DNA of 64,000 nucleotides from Gigaspora rosea. Taxonomy: Eukaryota > Glomeromycota > Glomeromycetes > Diversisporales > Gigasporaceae. Made by a program: the position numbers and the translations under genes. This document shows, piece by piece, positions 35,241 through 48,800 of this stretch (its first letter is position 1; each line of letters starts with the position of its first letter). A model generated the notes under the pieces. It saw nothing but the letters and a program-made list of their open reading frames with translations, was not told the origin of the DNA and made no database searches. Location of the stretch: positions 366,223 to 430,222 of the forward strand of contig QKWP01000128.1 of the NCBI GenBank assembly GCA_003550325.1, in the 5' to 3' direction.

Positions 35241-35545
35241 GGTTCCTATTATTTCACCAAAAATCACTTCATCAACATTCTATTTCTCTGACAAATTATT
35301 CACCAACAAGTTCATTTTACCAATAGTACATTTCACCGAAGCTCATTTCACCAACAAGTTTTTTCTATAAAGCACACTAACTTTAACTCTAATTCTACCC
35401 TAATCCTAACAACAATGACCAAATTATTTTGTTGGTGAAATAAGCTTTGGTGAAATAAAATGTCAGTAAAATAAACTTGTCAGTAAATAATTTGTCTGTA
35501 AAATGGCGTGTCGATGAAGTGACTGTTGGTAATATGATTGCCACC
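35241..35545. mobile_element. Foldback element, TTCACCGACAA family (copy 3)
   Basis: The left arm (TTCACCAAAAATCACTTCAT, ATTCACCAACAAG, TTTCACCGAAG) is inverted at 35418-35545. The right tip, read on the minus strand, starts GGTGGCAATCA, as does the family member at 54542. Confidence 0.8.
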
Positions 35546-35556
35546 TAATAATTATT

Positions 35557-35784
35557 GTCGCAGATGATTATAAAATCAGATAATAGTGAAATTTGGGGGT
35601 CTCAATTTAAAAATATAAACCCTACCAAAATCCACTTATACTCTTTTATTAATAACCCTAACCCTAAATCCTAATCCAACCATAAAAAAAAAATTTAACA
35701 AAAAAGGTCCTAAAACTTTTTTAAAAATTGTACATAAAATAGATTTAAATTTCACTATCATCCAATTTTATAATCATCTGTGAC
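35557..35784. repeat. MITE related to the GTCACGGCTGAT family (reverse, diverged)
   Basis: GTCGCAGATGATTATAAAAT faces ATTTTATAATCATCTGTGAC. The interior has AATAACCCTAACCCTAAATC and CAAAATCCACTTATACTC, the reverse of motifs in the copies at 31979 and 54964. Confidence 0.7.
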
Positions 35785-35865
35785 AATTATTACATAATAA
35801 AACTTATTACTTGTAATAATAATTATTACTTGTAAAAATAATTATACTTGTAATAATAATATGTC

Positions 35866-36020
35866 AGGGTGAAACCCGTGCAGCTAGCTAGTAAACCCGC
35901 TTTGATCATAGGGTTTGGGTGAAATTCGCATTAGCATAGTGTGTTTTATATGTTAACACGAATTTCACCCTCATGTGATCTGCATAGCAGATTTTACTAG
36001 CTAGCTGCGTGGGTTTTATC
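35866..36020. repeat. Palindromic element with GCAGCTAGCTAGTAAA ends
   Basis: GGTGAAACCCGTGCAGCTAG...GGGTGAAATTCG is inverted as CGAATTTCACCCTCATG...TACTAGCTAGCTGCGTGGGT. Non-coding. Confidence 0.75.
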
Positions 36021-36669
36021 ATGTCGTATAATAATTATTATTTATAATAATAATTATTACATATTATATGTAATAAGATTTATTACATGTAATAAATATT
36101 ATTACAATTACTACTTTTTGTAATAAATAATTATTACATTATTATATCTTGCAGTTTAAATTATGCCACCATTCATTAATCACCTAACACTTACCCAACC
36201 CTAACCCTAACACTAATTTAGGCCAAGTTCTTAATCATATGATGTGATAAACACGAATATATCACTCTACCTAATAATTATATTTAAATAAAATTTCTAA
36301 TTGAGGAAGATCTTGTCAGAAAAAGATGTCGGTAACATGTCATGTCAAATATTCTTTCTGAAATACGACATGTCAGTAAAAAGTCTTTTCGAAAATATGT
36401 TCTATCAAAGAAAGGGGAAGTTGAAAACATGGTATGTCAAGGAAAGATTTTGTCAACAAAAAATGCTGTAGGTAAAACATTCTGTCAGGAATATAGTGTC
36501 GAAAAATGAGCTAGTGGGGAATAACTTTCGGGAATCAAGTAACAACCAGAGGAGAAAGACTGTAATAAAACATTGCGTTTGTACCTCACATAAGAGTTAT
36601 ATAAAAAATTAAGTATTTCAGTAATAAAGCAAATAGTTTTTAGCATTTTTAAATTACAAATTCATTGGG

Positions 36670-36910
36670 AACCGCTTAAAGTCAGTCTATCATGAGATTT
36701 TCTGTTGTATACGACCAATCAAAATCGCAAATTTTTTGTTTACACGGATCATCCGTCGAAGTACAAAAAAGTAAAAAGTGCGACAAATACAACCTATCTT
36801 GGTACATTAAGAAAAAATGCCGAGAGGACAGTTTTTCTATAAGGACCTTTTCATCTTAGCTTATACAGGTATTAAACCTTAATATTAATTAAATTTCGTG
36901 ATGCCTTAAT
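36670..36910. repeat. MITE family M in block C
   Basis: CGCTTAAAGTCAG...CATGAGATTTTC at the left; right end TTTCGTGATGCC, truncated as in copy A. Confidence 0.55.
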
Positions 36911-37192
36911 TTGGAAAATCATCAAAATGGTGTATTCTGATTAGTGGTGTTTGATGGACGGACAATAATAAGATTAAAATCTTATTCATTTTAAAGTAAA
37001 ACTTAAAATTGGAGACACAGATTTTGTGAATTCGATTGACAATTCAAATTTATTAGAAAATGAAATAGATTGGTATGTACAGTATATCAATTATTTAACT
37101 TTAAAAACCCTTTATGTAACAAACAAATAAATTGTGTCGTCATTATGCTAAGCTGAAATTTGAAGTCTACAAATTCTATAAAGTTAACGTAA

Positions 37193-38560
37193 TGTTAACC
37201 TTAAGAGTTTTCACCTTTTTGCCTATAACTTTCGACCCATAGAAGTAAGGAAGATGAAACAACTACCATTGGATTCAGCTCATCGAGACGCTTCTAATGA
37301 GCTATAGATCATGTGATTCTGATCACGGGATCACAAGATCGGAAGACATTTGTGTTGAACTATTAATAGAACAAGATANNNNNNNNNNNNNNNNNNNNNN
37401 NNNNNNNNNNNNNNNNNNNNNNNNNNNNNNNNNNNNNNNNNNNNNNNNNNNNNNNNNNNNNNNNNNNNNNNNNNNNNNNNNNNNNNNNNNNNNNNNNNNN
37501 NNNNNNNNNNNNNNNNNNNNNNNNNNNNNNNNNNNNNNNNNNNNNNNNNNNNNNNNNNNNNNNNNNNNNNNNNNNNNNNNNNNNNNNNNNNNNNNNNNNN
37601 NNNNNNNNNNNNNNNNNNNNNNNNNNNNNNNNNNNNNNNNNNNNNNNNNNNNNNNNNNNNNNNNNNNNNNNNNNNNNNNNNNNNNNNNNNNNNNNNNNNN
37701 NNNNNNNNNNNNNNNNNNNNNNNNNNNNNNNNNNNNNNNNNNNNNNNNNNNNNNNNNNNNNNNNNNNNNNNNNNNNNNNNNNNNNNNNNNNNNNNNNNNN
37801 NNNNNNNNNNNNNNNNNNNNNNNNNNNNNNNNNNNNNNNNNNNNNNNNNNNNNNNNNNNNNNNNNNNNNNNNNNNNNNNNNNNNNNNNNNNNNNNNNNNN
37901 NNNNNNNNNNNNNNNNNNNNNNNNNNNNNNNNNNNNNNNNNNNNNNNNNNNNNNNNNNNNNNNNNNNNNNNNNNNNNNNNNNNNNNNNNNNNNNNNNNNN
38001 NNNNNNNNNNNNNNNNNNNNNNNNNNNNNNNNNNNNNNNNNNNNNNNNNNNNNNNNNNNNNNNNNNNNNNNNNNNNNNNNNNNNNNNNTTGGTGTAATAA
38101 AAGTTTAAAGTTTTTGTTTTGGAACTTTTACTATAGAAATTTTTCTTTAGGCTTTCTCAAATTTTATATATTCTTGTCTTTAAAAAAAATTTTCACTTCT
38201 AATACAAGTCTTAATTTTTACAAGTAAATCATATAAAGTCAAATAATGAAAGTTGTCATCCTTTATATAAACTACAATATTATATTAGAAACTATATTTT
38301 TAAAACCAATATTTAAAGAATTCACCAAGATATTGTAAAATATTTTTTTGATTAAAAAATTTCTTTAAAATTTAATATTTTCAGCTTATAAGCAACATAA
38401 ACTTTTTGTCTTATAATATAAATTTAAATAATTCAAAAATATAATCCTTGTTATTAAAAATTATAATACCAAATTTTATTTAAATATTTTAAATAATTAA
38501 AAAAATAGATCAGAGGTATATTTATAGTAATTATACAAGCAAATTTGCTGTACAAACTAA
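37193..38560. other. Insertion in block C, unidentified, containing an N gap
   Basis: Sequence from GTTAACCTTAAGAGTTTTCA to GGATAATC has no counterpart in copies A or B. The left part holds GATCATGTGATTCTGATCAC-type palindromic sequence; the right part is AT-rich. It is probably a mobile element, but the gap hides its core. Confidence 0.5.
37379..38088. other. Assembly gap (710 N)
   Basis: Uninterrupted N. The apparent reading frame across it is an artefact. Confidence 0.99.
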
Positions 38561-39532
38561 GGGATAATCAAGTAGCATATTTTTGTCAAATATTTCTTAA
38601 ATTATCGATTATAATAAAACCATTTATTTATATACACACTTAATTGATGTTAATAATTTAGGTGTATTGTTTATATTTTAATACTAAAAAGGTATAATTT
38701 TGCAATTATGGATCATAGATTTTTTACTCCATAAATTAAATAATAATTTAAGATTGTATATTTATATTTTGTTTTACAGATATACCATTGGAATCTACAT
38801 CAATTAACCATTTTTTATAAAGCAGCAAACCAGAAATTTAAATCTAAGTTAAATCCTTAATAAAAAAATGTCTTAAGAGTTATTTCTCTATAACCTTTTC
38901 CAATCTTAACCTTAACCAGTCTAATCCTAATATTATTTTTTCGACTCTAGGTGCATTTTTAAATCTTGAAATTGGGTAAAATTGGTAGAATTGTTTACTA
39001 TTGACAAGAAAATGAACAAGGCCAGACTCTCTGCTTTTTATTCGATAAGAAATCATAAATAATTAATGAATTTAATATTCAATTCTGTTTTCCAACATAA
39101 AAGTGGTTTAATATTACCAGAAGGAACTCTTAAATACTGTATCTTAAGAACAATAAATTTCGATTATCATATAGTCAATTAAATAAATCAATTTCTTTTA
39201 TTTATATTAAGTGAATCAATCTAAAAATAGTAAAAAACAAATCAATTTCTTTTATTTATATTAAGTAAATCAATCTAAAAATAAGGTAGCTGAGCAGCGC
39301 ATGATATGGCGCAGAACCAGTACAATCAGAAGTGTGGTGACAATTAGATTCAGATATGCACTATTGTAATACAAACCAAATGAACTTCAGAATACTAGAA
39401 CAATAGCTCTCTTTTACTGCAAAAATTTTATTAAGTAAATACCTGATTTTATTATTTTCACAAATATTACAATAGTGCTATTATGTTTTAAAAGAAAAAA
39501 TATTTGATCATTTAATATCTTTGTCACTTGTA

Positions 39533-39655
39533 TTAGTGAATTGATCCTCGGCAATAATAATGGAAATACATAACTGATACTGGTCAGCCACTTATGCAAC
39601 TGATCAGTATCAGTCATATATTTTGTTATTGCTGTCAAGGATCAATCCACTAATG
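39533..39655. repeat. Palindromic MITE
   Basis: ATTAGTGAATTGATCCTCGG...CAATAA faces TTATTGCTGTCAAGGATCAA...CACTAAT, with ACTGATACTG / CAGTATCAGT nearer the loop. Confidence 0.75.
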
Positions 39656-39699
39656 CCCAATGACTCAAAACATTATTATTATGAATTTCTTTGATATCT

Positions 39700-40260
39700 A
39701 AGTTTAAGATTAAATTAGTTTGTATTCAAATTATTGTGATTATTATCTTGAGTTGCTTTAAAAATTCTGTTATGGAACTTAATCTTTTAATGACTCCTTA
39801 TCGGTTAAGGTTGAATCAATTTGTATGCTAAATTTGAAATTAAAAAATTATTCTAATTTATATTGAGTTATTGTAACAAGCAGAAATAGAACTTATTATT
39901 GTAGTGACCAGAGTTTGTGAGTGATATATTTTGCATCGATTAATGTGATTTATATTTGTTTCAGTGTTTCGAGTGAATTAACTTTCAAATCTGAAATGTT
40001 CTGCACCAAAGAATTTTAGTTTCACCCTAAAAGTCTGAAGCACTCCAAACTACTTCGCCCAATTTGATATGCAAATTTGAGTTTTTCCGAAACACTGACA
40101 TTATTAAGATTGTTAATATGCATTACAGTATGTGGTTAAAGTTGAATTAATTTGTAATGAAATAAGAGTAGAAGTGTTAGTTCTATAAAGTTTCTCTTTA
40201 CCCAAAATTGTTGTAATATTTCACATATTAAACTTAATTTTTATTTGTAGAATATTTGTT
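39700..40260 (-). repeat. Satellite pieces in Helitron H2
   Basis: Reverse-strand relatives of the 22290-23780 satellite: TTCTGTTATGGAACTT, GGTTAAGGTTGAATCAATTT, GGTTAAAGTTGAATTAATTT. Confidence 0.55.
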
Positions 40261-40544
40261 ATTCTAAGTTGTGTTGTTAGTTGTGACTTTTAACTCGCGC
40301 TTTGAATTCTGTTTAGTATAACTAGTTAAAGAAAGAAATCAAATTAATCACCTTTTATATAAAATCATAAATTGATTAAACTTTAATTATCTGATTTATC
40401 AAACAATTAAACTATTCTATTGTCCATTGTTAAATTAATTACTACATCATCTAATTTTCGCCCTGGTTTACGTAATGATCATTAATATTATTAATAATTG
40501 CATTAGAGCCTTTTAACCATTGCAACTAGAATAAAGAATTATAT

Positions 40545-40917
40545 AAGGCCACGCAAAGTTGATTTTTTCAGTTTGCATTACCTACAATCCCATTTGTTCA
40601 ATTTTTTTTTTTTTTTTTTAGATCCTAATTGTGCCAATTGTTCAATTTTTGACATCTATTTTTTCTTGCTATTTTCATCTAGTGTCACCTGATGGAGACC
40701 TTAATTTCCTGTAATTGTACAATAGGACTGACAGGAAAACTATGACTGCTGGCCCAATTTTTTTGATTTCCTGTTGTGCTAAATGAAAAATTATTCTTGT
40801 ATAACCTTAAATGTGAACATTATTCTATTTGCAGTAAATTAAAAAAAATCCATCCATCAGTTCTGAATTTTGAAATCCATGTAATGCAAAACAAAAAATC
40901 AACTTTGTGTGACCTAA
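40545..40917. repeat. Repeat N as an inverted-repeat element
   Basis: AGGCCACGCAAAGTTGATTT at the left faces AAATCAACTTTGTGTGACCT at the right, each arm about 36 bp. The interior includes an 18-T tract and GTCACCTGATGG, as in the block copies. Confidence 0.65.
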
Positions 40918-41189
40918 GTAGAGCGAATTTGAACCACCAACAGAAATTATTCACAAGAAATCCCAAAAATACTTATCCTCATTTGATCACACTGCAGAAA
41001 GACCCAAAGAACCTCAAAACCTGAACTGAATCAATCATGCCCTTTTTGCCCACCAATTCAAGGTTCAAAAGTCTTTTATGATTAAAAGGTATTGGTTTGA
41101 TTTGATAGTGGTGTTGTTAGTAGTTTTTATATGTATACCCAATACCCACTACTCTCACAATGTGCATCATGTAATTATGGATAAGCTAT

Positions 41190-42000
41190 TGTAGGTTATA
41201 TCAGTAATAATGAAAAGGTGAATTAGAATTCCTATCGTGAATTACTATAAAGATTCTGTTACAAACTTACTCGTATTTTAAGGTTGAGTTTGCAACAAAA
41301 TCATTGTGCTTCTATCAAGAATTACTGTCTCATACAAACTTTTGCTCGTTATTCAAGATTTACTAATATAAACCTTACAATTCTGGCGATACACAGTATG
41401 TGACTCACTAATGCATGTTGTCCATATCTCAATCTAGTTTAAAAGATACAAAGTGCACATAACGAATGTAAGTTGATTTTTTTTTAAACCAAAATTCAAA
41501 GTGTGCATAACTAACGAAAGTCGATTTTTTCTAAAAAAAAATGTATAAATGAATGACAACTGATTATTAATACGAATTATGACGAATATATTAACAAGCA
41601 AATGATCATATATCTCAATGATTAAAGATTTAAATAAATCGTCATAACTTAAAATTTTCTCATGGTCTGATTACAGTTTTTGGACATAGCAAATCAAAAA
41701 CGGCAAAGTGATAGCAATCGAAAACCATCAAACATCGATTATGTAGCACTCTTATTAGGAGTACAAGGACTTAATGTAACGTAATAAAAGTAAGTAGTTA
41801 TTATTCCTCAATATTATCCAATTTAATAAGATTTCATTCAAAATCAAATCACGCACGCAATAATTAACAATACTAAACAGGCTTAATTTCAAAAAAAGAA
41901 TCCCATACTATTAGTCAAGTACAATATAAAATGCCATTTTTTGACATGAATATATTTCCCACACTATCGTTCAATATACATTAGACATGCACGTGTTGTG
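41190..42000. other. Remainder of Helitron H2
   Basis: Satellite-like motifs (TCGTGAATTACTATAAAGAT, 41230-41400) are followed by two direct copies of CAAAGTGYRCATAAC...AAGTYGATTTTTT (41450, 41495) and AT-rich DNA. No gene. Confidence 0.5.
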
Positions 42001-42176
42001 ATCCCATGCCATCAGAATCACCATAACTCCTGCCTGAATTGGAAAATGAAAATCATTACTCCTACTAAAAAAGGTTTTTTTCAAAAAACAGGATAAGCGA
42101 CATCAAAAAAGTTGAAGGAAACCATCTCCATACACATTTCATGTTACACAAGAAACGTGATCGTACTGGTATAGTA

Positions 42177-42185
42177 AAAAACAAA
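42177..42185. repeat. Left 9-bp target duplication
   Basis: AAAAACAAA, repeated at 53254-53262 on the other side of the 11 kb element. Confidence 0.8.
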
Positions 42186-44327
42186 AGGTAGTTAGTAAAG
42201 TAGTACAGTACAGTAATGTAAATTAGTACGGACATACGAAAATTGGGTTATATTTTGATAGTACATACGTTAAAAACCAAAAAAAAATTGTACTAGTACA
42301 TACGAATTTCTTTTAAAATTTAGTATTTTCAAAGTCTTTAAATAAATAACTAAGTCCTGAAAACATGCATAATTGAGTTATTGAGTTATAAATTTACAAG
42401 TTCGATTCTTTTATTTATACTGGCATTAATCCCATATTTATATTCGAATATTCAAATTTTTTCCAAAAATATAATAAAGTATTAAGCTTTAAGTTTAAAC
42501 TGGCATTTATTTAATTGCAAGCGAATACAAATTTTTATTGAATTAATACAAAGTATATTTATTTAAATAAATCTAAGCTATCCAAAATTACAAACACAAG
42601 CTTGTTTTCAACTGCATGTTTTGTAATTCAATAGCCTCCGCTTCAGCAGCTTCTTTTCTAACTTTGGTTTAACGTTCTAGCAATGCAATTTTCCTTTCTT
42701 CCAATTCAATATCTAAAAATAAATCATTTTTGTTGTTATTTCGCACCATAGATGTGCCCTTAGCATTATTTGTTAATTCCATTTCCGTTACTTCTTGAAA
42801 ACTGTTTTCAGGACGTAATCTTTTATTATTCTTATTCTTATTGGTGGTAGTAGAAATCTTTCTTTTACGTACATTAGCACTTGTAGACCTATATTTTGTT
42901 GCTAAATAAATAATAAATAAATAAATTTTGATATATATAATTTTAATAAATAATCTTAAAATAAATATTTACCTCTTCTATTTGATGCAGTTTGTTGACT
43001 TTAACTTCACTTTTGTCATTTCTTGTATATGGTATGCCTGAATTATTGTAGGTTTGTTTAATTTTTAGTAACCTTTCATCATATCGCCTTCCACTAAAAC
43101 AAGTAAATAAATTAATAAATAATTTTATTATAAATAATTTATATAATTAATAAAATTATCGTAGAATAGCTGACAAAAGTTTTAATTGTTTTCCTTCTTT
43201 ATTTGCTAAGGCATGAGCTGATTCTGCAGAATTGGTATTATTGTCATGTTTTCTCCAAATACTACGCTCCATTTTAGACATATGTACATTCAATGAAGGA
43301 ATTATCCAAGGTGTTTTATAATAATTGGCCCATTCTAATAGTTTATTTTTTAAATTAGAATATTTGTTAATTTTTTTAAAAAAAATCAATTTTACTATAT
43401 TTTACCTTTAGCACCTAGTTCATCTGATGATTCAATTTTATCTAAAATTGATTCGACTACTTCTTGTGAAGGTGCATTAAGGATTGACTTAGCTAGATTA
43501 TGAATTTCTTGTGAAAATCGTTTGTTAAACAGATTTCTAATTATAAAATAAATATATAATTAGTTATTTTATTAAAATACAGCATAACCTCAATATAATT
43601 ATTGGATTAATAATAAAAATTCAATGCAACTAAAACAATAATGTCTATATGTATAAATATTATATTTTATATTTATTGGTTTACCAATAAATATAATATA
43701 TGACTATATCACGGGTAATTATTTTGTAACTAATTACTGCTTGAAATGAACAATACAAGACTTAAATATATGCATTAAATGCATTTCCCAATCTTGTGAT
43801 GGATCTATATTATATAATGCAAGTTCTAAACCTTTCACTTGCGCAGCATCCAAATTTCCTACTATACGTTCCCAACCTTTTTGATAAATATGATGAATGT
43901 ATATATTTTCATTAGTAAGTTCCTGGATTGTTTCAAATAAGATGCAAAATAGTTTTTTGTGTCCATCAGCTGATGATACATTTGTATATATTTTGCAATA
44001 ACTTAAAACTATTGTTTTATTAGTATATATATATAATATAATATTTATAAATTATAAAATAATAATAAATATAATAAAATACTTATTTAATTTATTTTTT
44101 GTATCATATGCATTAATTTCAAATTCATTTATATCGCCTTTAATATGTTTAAAGGACAAATCGATTTGAAAACTTTTAAAGTAACTAACAACTCAGCCTG
44201 CTGCTTTAGCATACAAATAATTAAAATAAGACCAGAATCAATCCATTCTAAATATATAATATAAAAATTAATAATTTAAATAGAATATTTATAACTATAA
44301 CCGGCAGTGATAATCACCGGTGTCACA

Positions 44328-44979
44328 CAGGGATGGTAAATGCCTTTAAATGACCCAAATGACTCAAATGACAAATGACCAGTCATTGATCATTTCACGG
44401 TCCAAATGACTTAAGAAGGTCATTTAGCTCTTGTTAATCGATTATCTAATACTTTTAGCCAATCAAAATTGATTATTATTCTTCGTTGCTAGATGCTATC
44501 TAAATAATTGAATCATTTGATGAATAATTGCCATCTAAATGACTAGGTCGGTTGTAAAACAACATTCTAATCGAATCATAAGATCAGGTATGAAATGATT
44601 TAAAAAAAAAAACACTAGACAAAAAAATAATGTATTTCATTTTTTTAAAAAAATAAAAGAAAAGTTCGTGAATAATAATTTACCAATTGTAAAATGATAT
44701 AAATCATTTTCGAATTACAAATGGCATGTTAATTAATAATCGACGTGCATTGAGAAATGGTGCGAACATATGTTAAAAACTACATTATACAAGTTTTTTC
44801 GTGATCGGTAGGATGTCAACTTTATGCAAAATGACCTAATGACCAAATGACCATAATCATTTGGTCATGAGTCATTTCCAAATGACCCAAATTTGAATGA
44901 CCTCAAATGGGCGGTCATTTTGAGGTCATTTTAGGTCATTTGAAAAATTGGTAAATGACCAGGTCATTTACCATCCCTG
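44328..44979. mobile_element. hAT-type MITE (8-bp target duplication) within the inner MULE
   Basis: Starts CAGGGATGGTAAATG and ends CATTTACCATCCCTG, flanked by GTGTCACA (44320-44327, 44980-44987). Subterminal regions repeat CAAATGACC / GGTCATTTG many times in both orientations. 652 bp, non-coding. Confidence 0.92.
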
Positions 44980-44987
44980 GTGTCACA

Positions 44988-45894
44988 TGATATAAATAAT
45001 ACTATTTTTGTATTATATATACTTATATTGTACTACATTAGTATAACATTACAAAGTTGGGCCCGAAGTTTGCATCCACTTATTTGTGCGGGTAATACAG
45101 AGGAAATAGCCAATCAGAGAGTGCAAATTTTGACTCCGGATTAGCTCAATAAAGAATCCCAACACGCACTAATGTTAATCGATTTTGGTGCACTAATTAA
45201 AAATGACGGGAATGAAATTTTAGACGTAGTAAACATTATTCTAATACTATAGCCTTTAATATTAATGCAATAACCCTAAATTTTTATCTAATGCACTTAG
45301 TTTATTTACAAAATCAGGGTTTGTATTACCTTCGCAGATAAGTAGATGCCAAAGTTTTTATATAATGGGTATATGTAACTTGCATACAAAATAGGGATTA
45401 GAATCGTTCAACTATATAAAATTATTTATATGCCTGGGCTAATTACATTAATCATAGATCAGAAAAATTTTAATACTGGTAAAATTAATAGTTAAACGAC
45501 TAAATACTAGAAAATTTTAAACAGTTCCAATCCTTATACCGAAACTAAAATTTGCAAATTCAAATTCTATTTAAAATTAGAATAATAAGGCTAGAACTGT
45601 CGGTTGTTATATTAATTATTTTTTGAACCAAATAACCTATTTAAGATTCTAAAATCAGATCCAATTTTGAATTAGTTTCTGAATCAGAAAATTCCAATCG
45701 AGATACAATATATATATACATGCTATATATAAGTGTTACCGAAGCTTCAGGATTTCAAGTTTATTACACAAAGGTATAGCAAATTGAAAATAGAACATAT
45801 GTGCGTAATACAAATCCAAATTTGCATATTGAACGTCTAATAATTGTTATCACACATATAAAAAGCTTATTTTTAAACCTATTTGTTACCATTA
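44988..45894. other. 3' non-coding part of the inner MULE
   Basis: AT-rich. Positions 45165-45225 share TTTTGGTGCACTAATTAAAA and ATGACGGGAA with 17635-17665 in the foldback element. No gene. Confidence 0.45.
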
Positions 45895-48800
45895 CACTTT
45901 CAAATATTATGGCCAGATTGTCCACACATCTTACATATATACTTTCGTTTGCCTGCATTTTCTCTTATGTATTGAGATGTTACAGCAGAAGTTTCATTTA
46001 AATTGTTGTTGAGAGTATGAAATGGAGTTCTTGCTGCTAATTCAGATGAATAATGTACGTTTTGAATTTGTTGAATGGTAGTTTTACCATTACTTCTTAA
46101 TTTCATGTTGGTTTTGCGAATATATAAATTAGGATCATTTGGATTAATTGCACTAACACTTGTTTTAGTACAACTATGATATGAATCATTTTCTGCTGAT
46201 GATTTAATATGTTTAGTTGGTGGACGTCCACGTTTTTCACAACTAAAGGATCCAATATATGTAAACTTTCATTGTTATCATTATTAGCATCACTGATACC
46301 CTGTTTTTTTCGATTAATAAAGGTACCAAATATGCCAATAAATTCATCCTCACAACCCATATCAAGTGCTAAATTAAGTGCTGCCTTTGCCTTTCCAAAT
46401 CCAGATGCATACTTGACTTTTCTTTGTACACGTTGTCTAATTTCAGTCGAGAAAGTATATGGTGATCGAGTATATGCAAATCAAAATCTACTATGTAATT
46501 AGTATTAGTATTCTGAAATAAAGTTGCTATTCCAACAGTCTTATCTTGCAAACTTAGTTGAATATCTTGAGCATAAACATCGCATTGTACCATCGTTTAG
46601 CTATAAGTCCAATATTGAATTTAGCAGCTTGCGAGCTTATCATGACATTAAAAAAATGTGAACACACAAGTCCACGATTTAGTATAGATATGCAGGTACA
46701 TAAATGTCCCCATCAATAAGTAAAATAACTTAATGTTTATACACTGCTGTAAGTCCAGAAAGTTCCCATATCTCCAAAACATCAGTTAAATGTATGCCAT
46801 CTATAAGAGAATAAAGCGTCATTTGCGGCCTATCAAGTTGATCTTCAAGAAAACCAATATCATAATCGAGCTGACCAAGATCCTAAAAAAAATACATTAA
46901 GCATCTTATTACTACTATAAAAACAATCATTATCATAAACATACTTCTTGTATAACGCTAATTGTTTCCTTAGGAATTAACCTTGCACGGTATAATAAAG
47001 ATCCAAGTATTTGTTGATGTTGGACAGATGAATATGAGGAGGTAAATATTTTTGAAGTAACTCAAGTACCTCAGGAAATACAGGTTCAATAATAGATGGT
47101 GCCTGATTGACTGGAAGGCTTTGAAGATATGAATTATGTTGTGCCCATCTAGCTTCACAATCGAACATTCTTTGTATTGTATCATGTAGATTACACAATG
47201 AAGACGAACTACTAATGCCATCTTTTATTATTTTATTCATCACCTCGACCCTTTGTGTACTCTGGATTCCGGCTGTGAAAACTTTAACTTGAAAGCATTT
47301 TGCTCATGCTTTATGACAATGTTGTAATGTATGGTTAAGGTAATCTTGAGCTTAAGGATATTATTCTAATAAATGAGTCCAACGACGATAAAAATCGTTC
47401 TCAAATAAGCTATTTCTAGCATACAAAAATTCTTTATTAAACGTATCATAAAGTTTACCCAATTTACATCGCAAATTCTTACGCAAATTCTCTTGTATAT
47501 GAAAAATACAAAGAAAATGATGGGTAGTAGGCATTTTTAATGCTATAGCATTTATTAATGCAGGCTCCGAATCAGTAAATAGACAAATAGGTGAAATATT
47601 ATTTGTCACTTCGAGAATACAATTAAGGAACCATTCATAACTTTCTGTTGTTTTGTTATCTGACAAGCATTGAGCCACCAGTTGGCTTTTGGTGTTATTA
47701 TTAACAACAACTAATAGAGTCAGATACATATCGAACCAATTGGTTCGACATGTATTATCCATTTGCACAATATCATTATATCATATGAGATATTGTTGTT
47801 GAGTAGGAGATATCCAAAATAATCCAGTAAGTTGATTATCGAATAGATCAACTCTTGTCTTAATTATCCAACCCTCCTCCTTTTCTCGCAACTTAAACAA
47901 TTTGTCAAGCATGTGTTGAGCATCTCCTAGACGTTTAGTAAGAGGTGCTTTAAATTTTTGGATCGCATTATAAAGGTCTCGCTTGCATATTATCTGATTT
48001 GGAAAACTTGCAGTCAACAAAGGATATATTTGTTTTGACCCCATGTTTCCTTTGGTTACGTAGAACTTAATTTGTTCTATTATATCATCTGAAAGTTTGC
48101 GATACTTTGGAGCATATAATATTACATAGAGTAATTATGCTCTCCAATGATACTTGTAACGCATACTTCAGCTTTAGGCATTGTTAAATTTATATGCCAT
48201 GGGCAACTGATCTTTCTAGATGGACATTGACGTTGTTGTGTTGGGTCAATTACTTGATTGAAATAGCCTTTCCAGAAAAACTACATTTAAAAGTTCGCGG
48301 CGAACGATTCCGTTTTTATCAACCTCGACTCGTTTACGACGTATACAAAATCCAACAATTCTTGCATATTGATTAAGATGCACTTCTGCTATATTCCACG
48401 AAAGAAAGGTATCTTCAGCATTAACACAAATGGTATCTTGTAACTCTGTACTTTCTACTACAGGATTATCATCTAAAAATTCTTCATAACTATCATCTAC
48501 ACAAAAGCCTTAAATAAATAAGAATAAGAACATAAATAAGAACTATGAAAGTATCAATATTAATTCCATTACTTACTTTCCATAATCGAATTTACTAAGG
48601 GAAAAGAACTACTAGCACATGAATTATCATTACGTTCTACTGTGGGATTATTGCTATTTTCACCTGTGGTATTATCAACACCTTTAGACTGACCAATTTG
48701 AAATTCTTCGTTACAGAAGTCTAAATCCCTAGCCATAACGGATTTACTGAGGGAAAAATTCTATACCAGGCGGTTTGATTATAATTTTTTCATAACTATC

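Larger units (their letters stand above)
33511..36532. mobile_element. Large foldback element, 230-bp arms of ACA-spaced units (copy 2 of the family)
   Basis: The left arm 33511-33740 and the right arm 36300-36532 are inverted and align almost end to end (CCCTGAAAGTTA / TAACTTTCGGG; TTCCTTGACATACCATGTTT in both). The arms are built of units of the TTTTCTGACA or TTTCACCTACAGCA kind. The 2.5 kb loop holds several other palindromic elements and AT triplet repeats but no gene. Confidence 0.8.
36565..39281 (+). repeat. Segmental duplication block, part C
   Basis: Matches copy A from about 3833 to 5068 and copy B from about 27300 to 28705. It is interrupted by a 1.4 kb insertion (37193-38560) that contains the assembly gap. 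It stops at CTAAAAA, exactly where Helitron H2 starts, and its continuation is at 42172-42185 and then 53254. Confidence 0.85.
39282..42171 (-). mobile_element. Non-autonomous Helitron H2 (2.9 kb) with empty site
   Basis: On the minus strand it begins TACCAGTACGATCACG (42171) and ends with the hairpin CTGCGCC/GCGCTGCTCAG, then CTACCTTA (39282). The host sequence in copy A, CTAAAAATAGTAAAA, is split between A and T with no target duplication. The element carries reverse-oriented satellite pieces of the H1 family, a MITE (39533-39655) and repeat N (40545-40917). No Rep/helicase is present, so it depends on another element. Confidence 0.8.

Noticed and set aside
37297-38097. 266-codon reading frame
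   Set aside because: It consists almost entirely of N; only 27 codons precede the gap.
45801-46502. Plus-strand frames of 66-97 codons
   Set aside because: They are antisense to the FAR1-MULE exons, which show SWIM and zinc-knuckle motifs.
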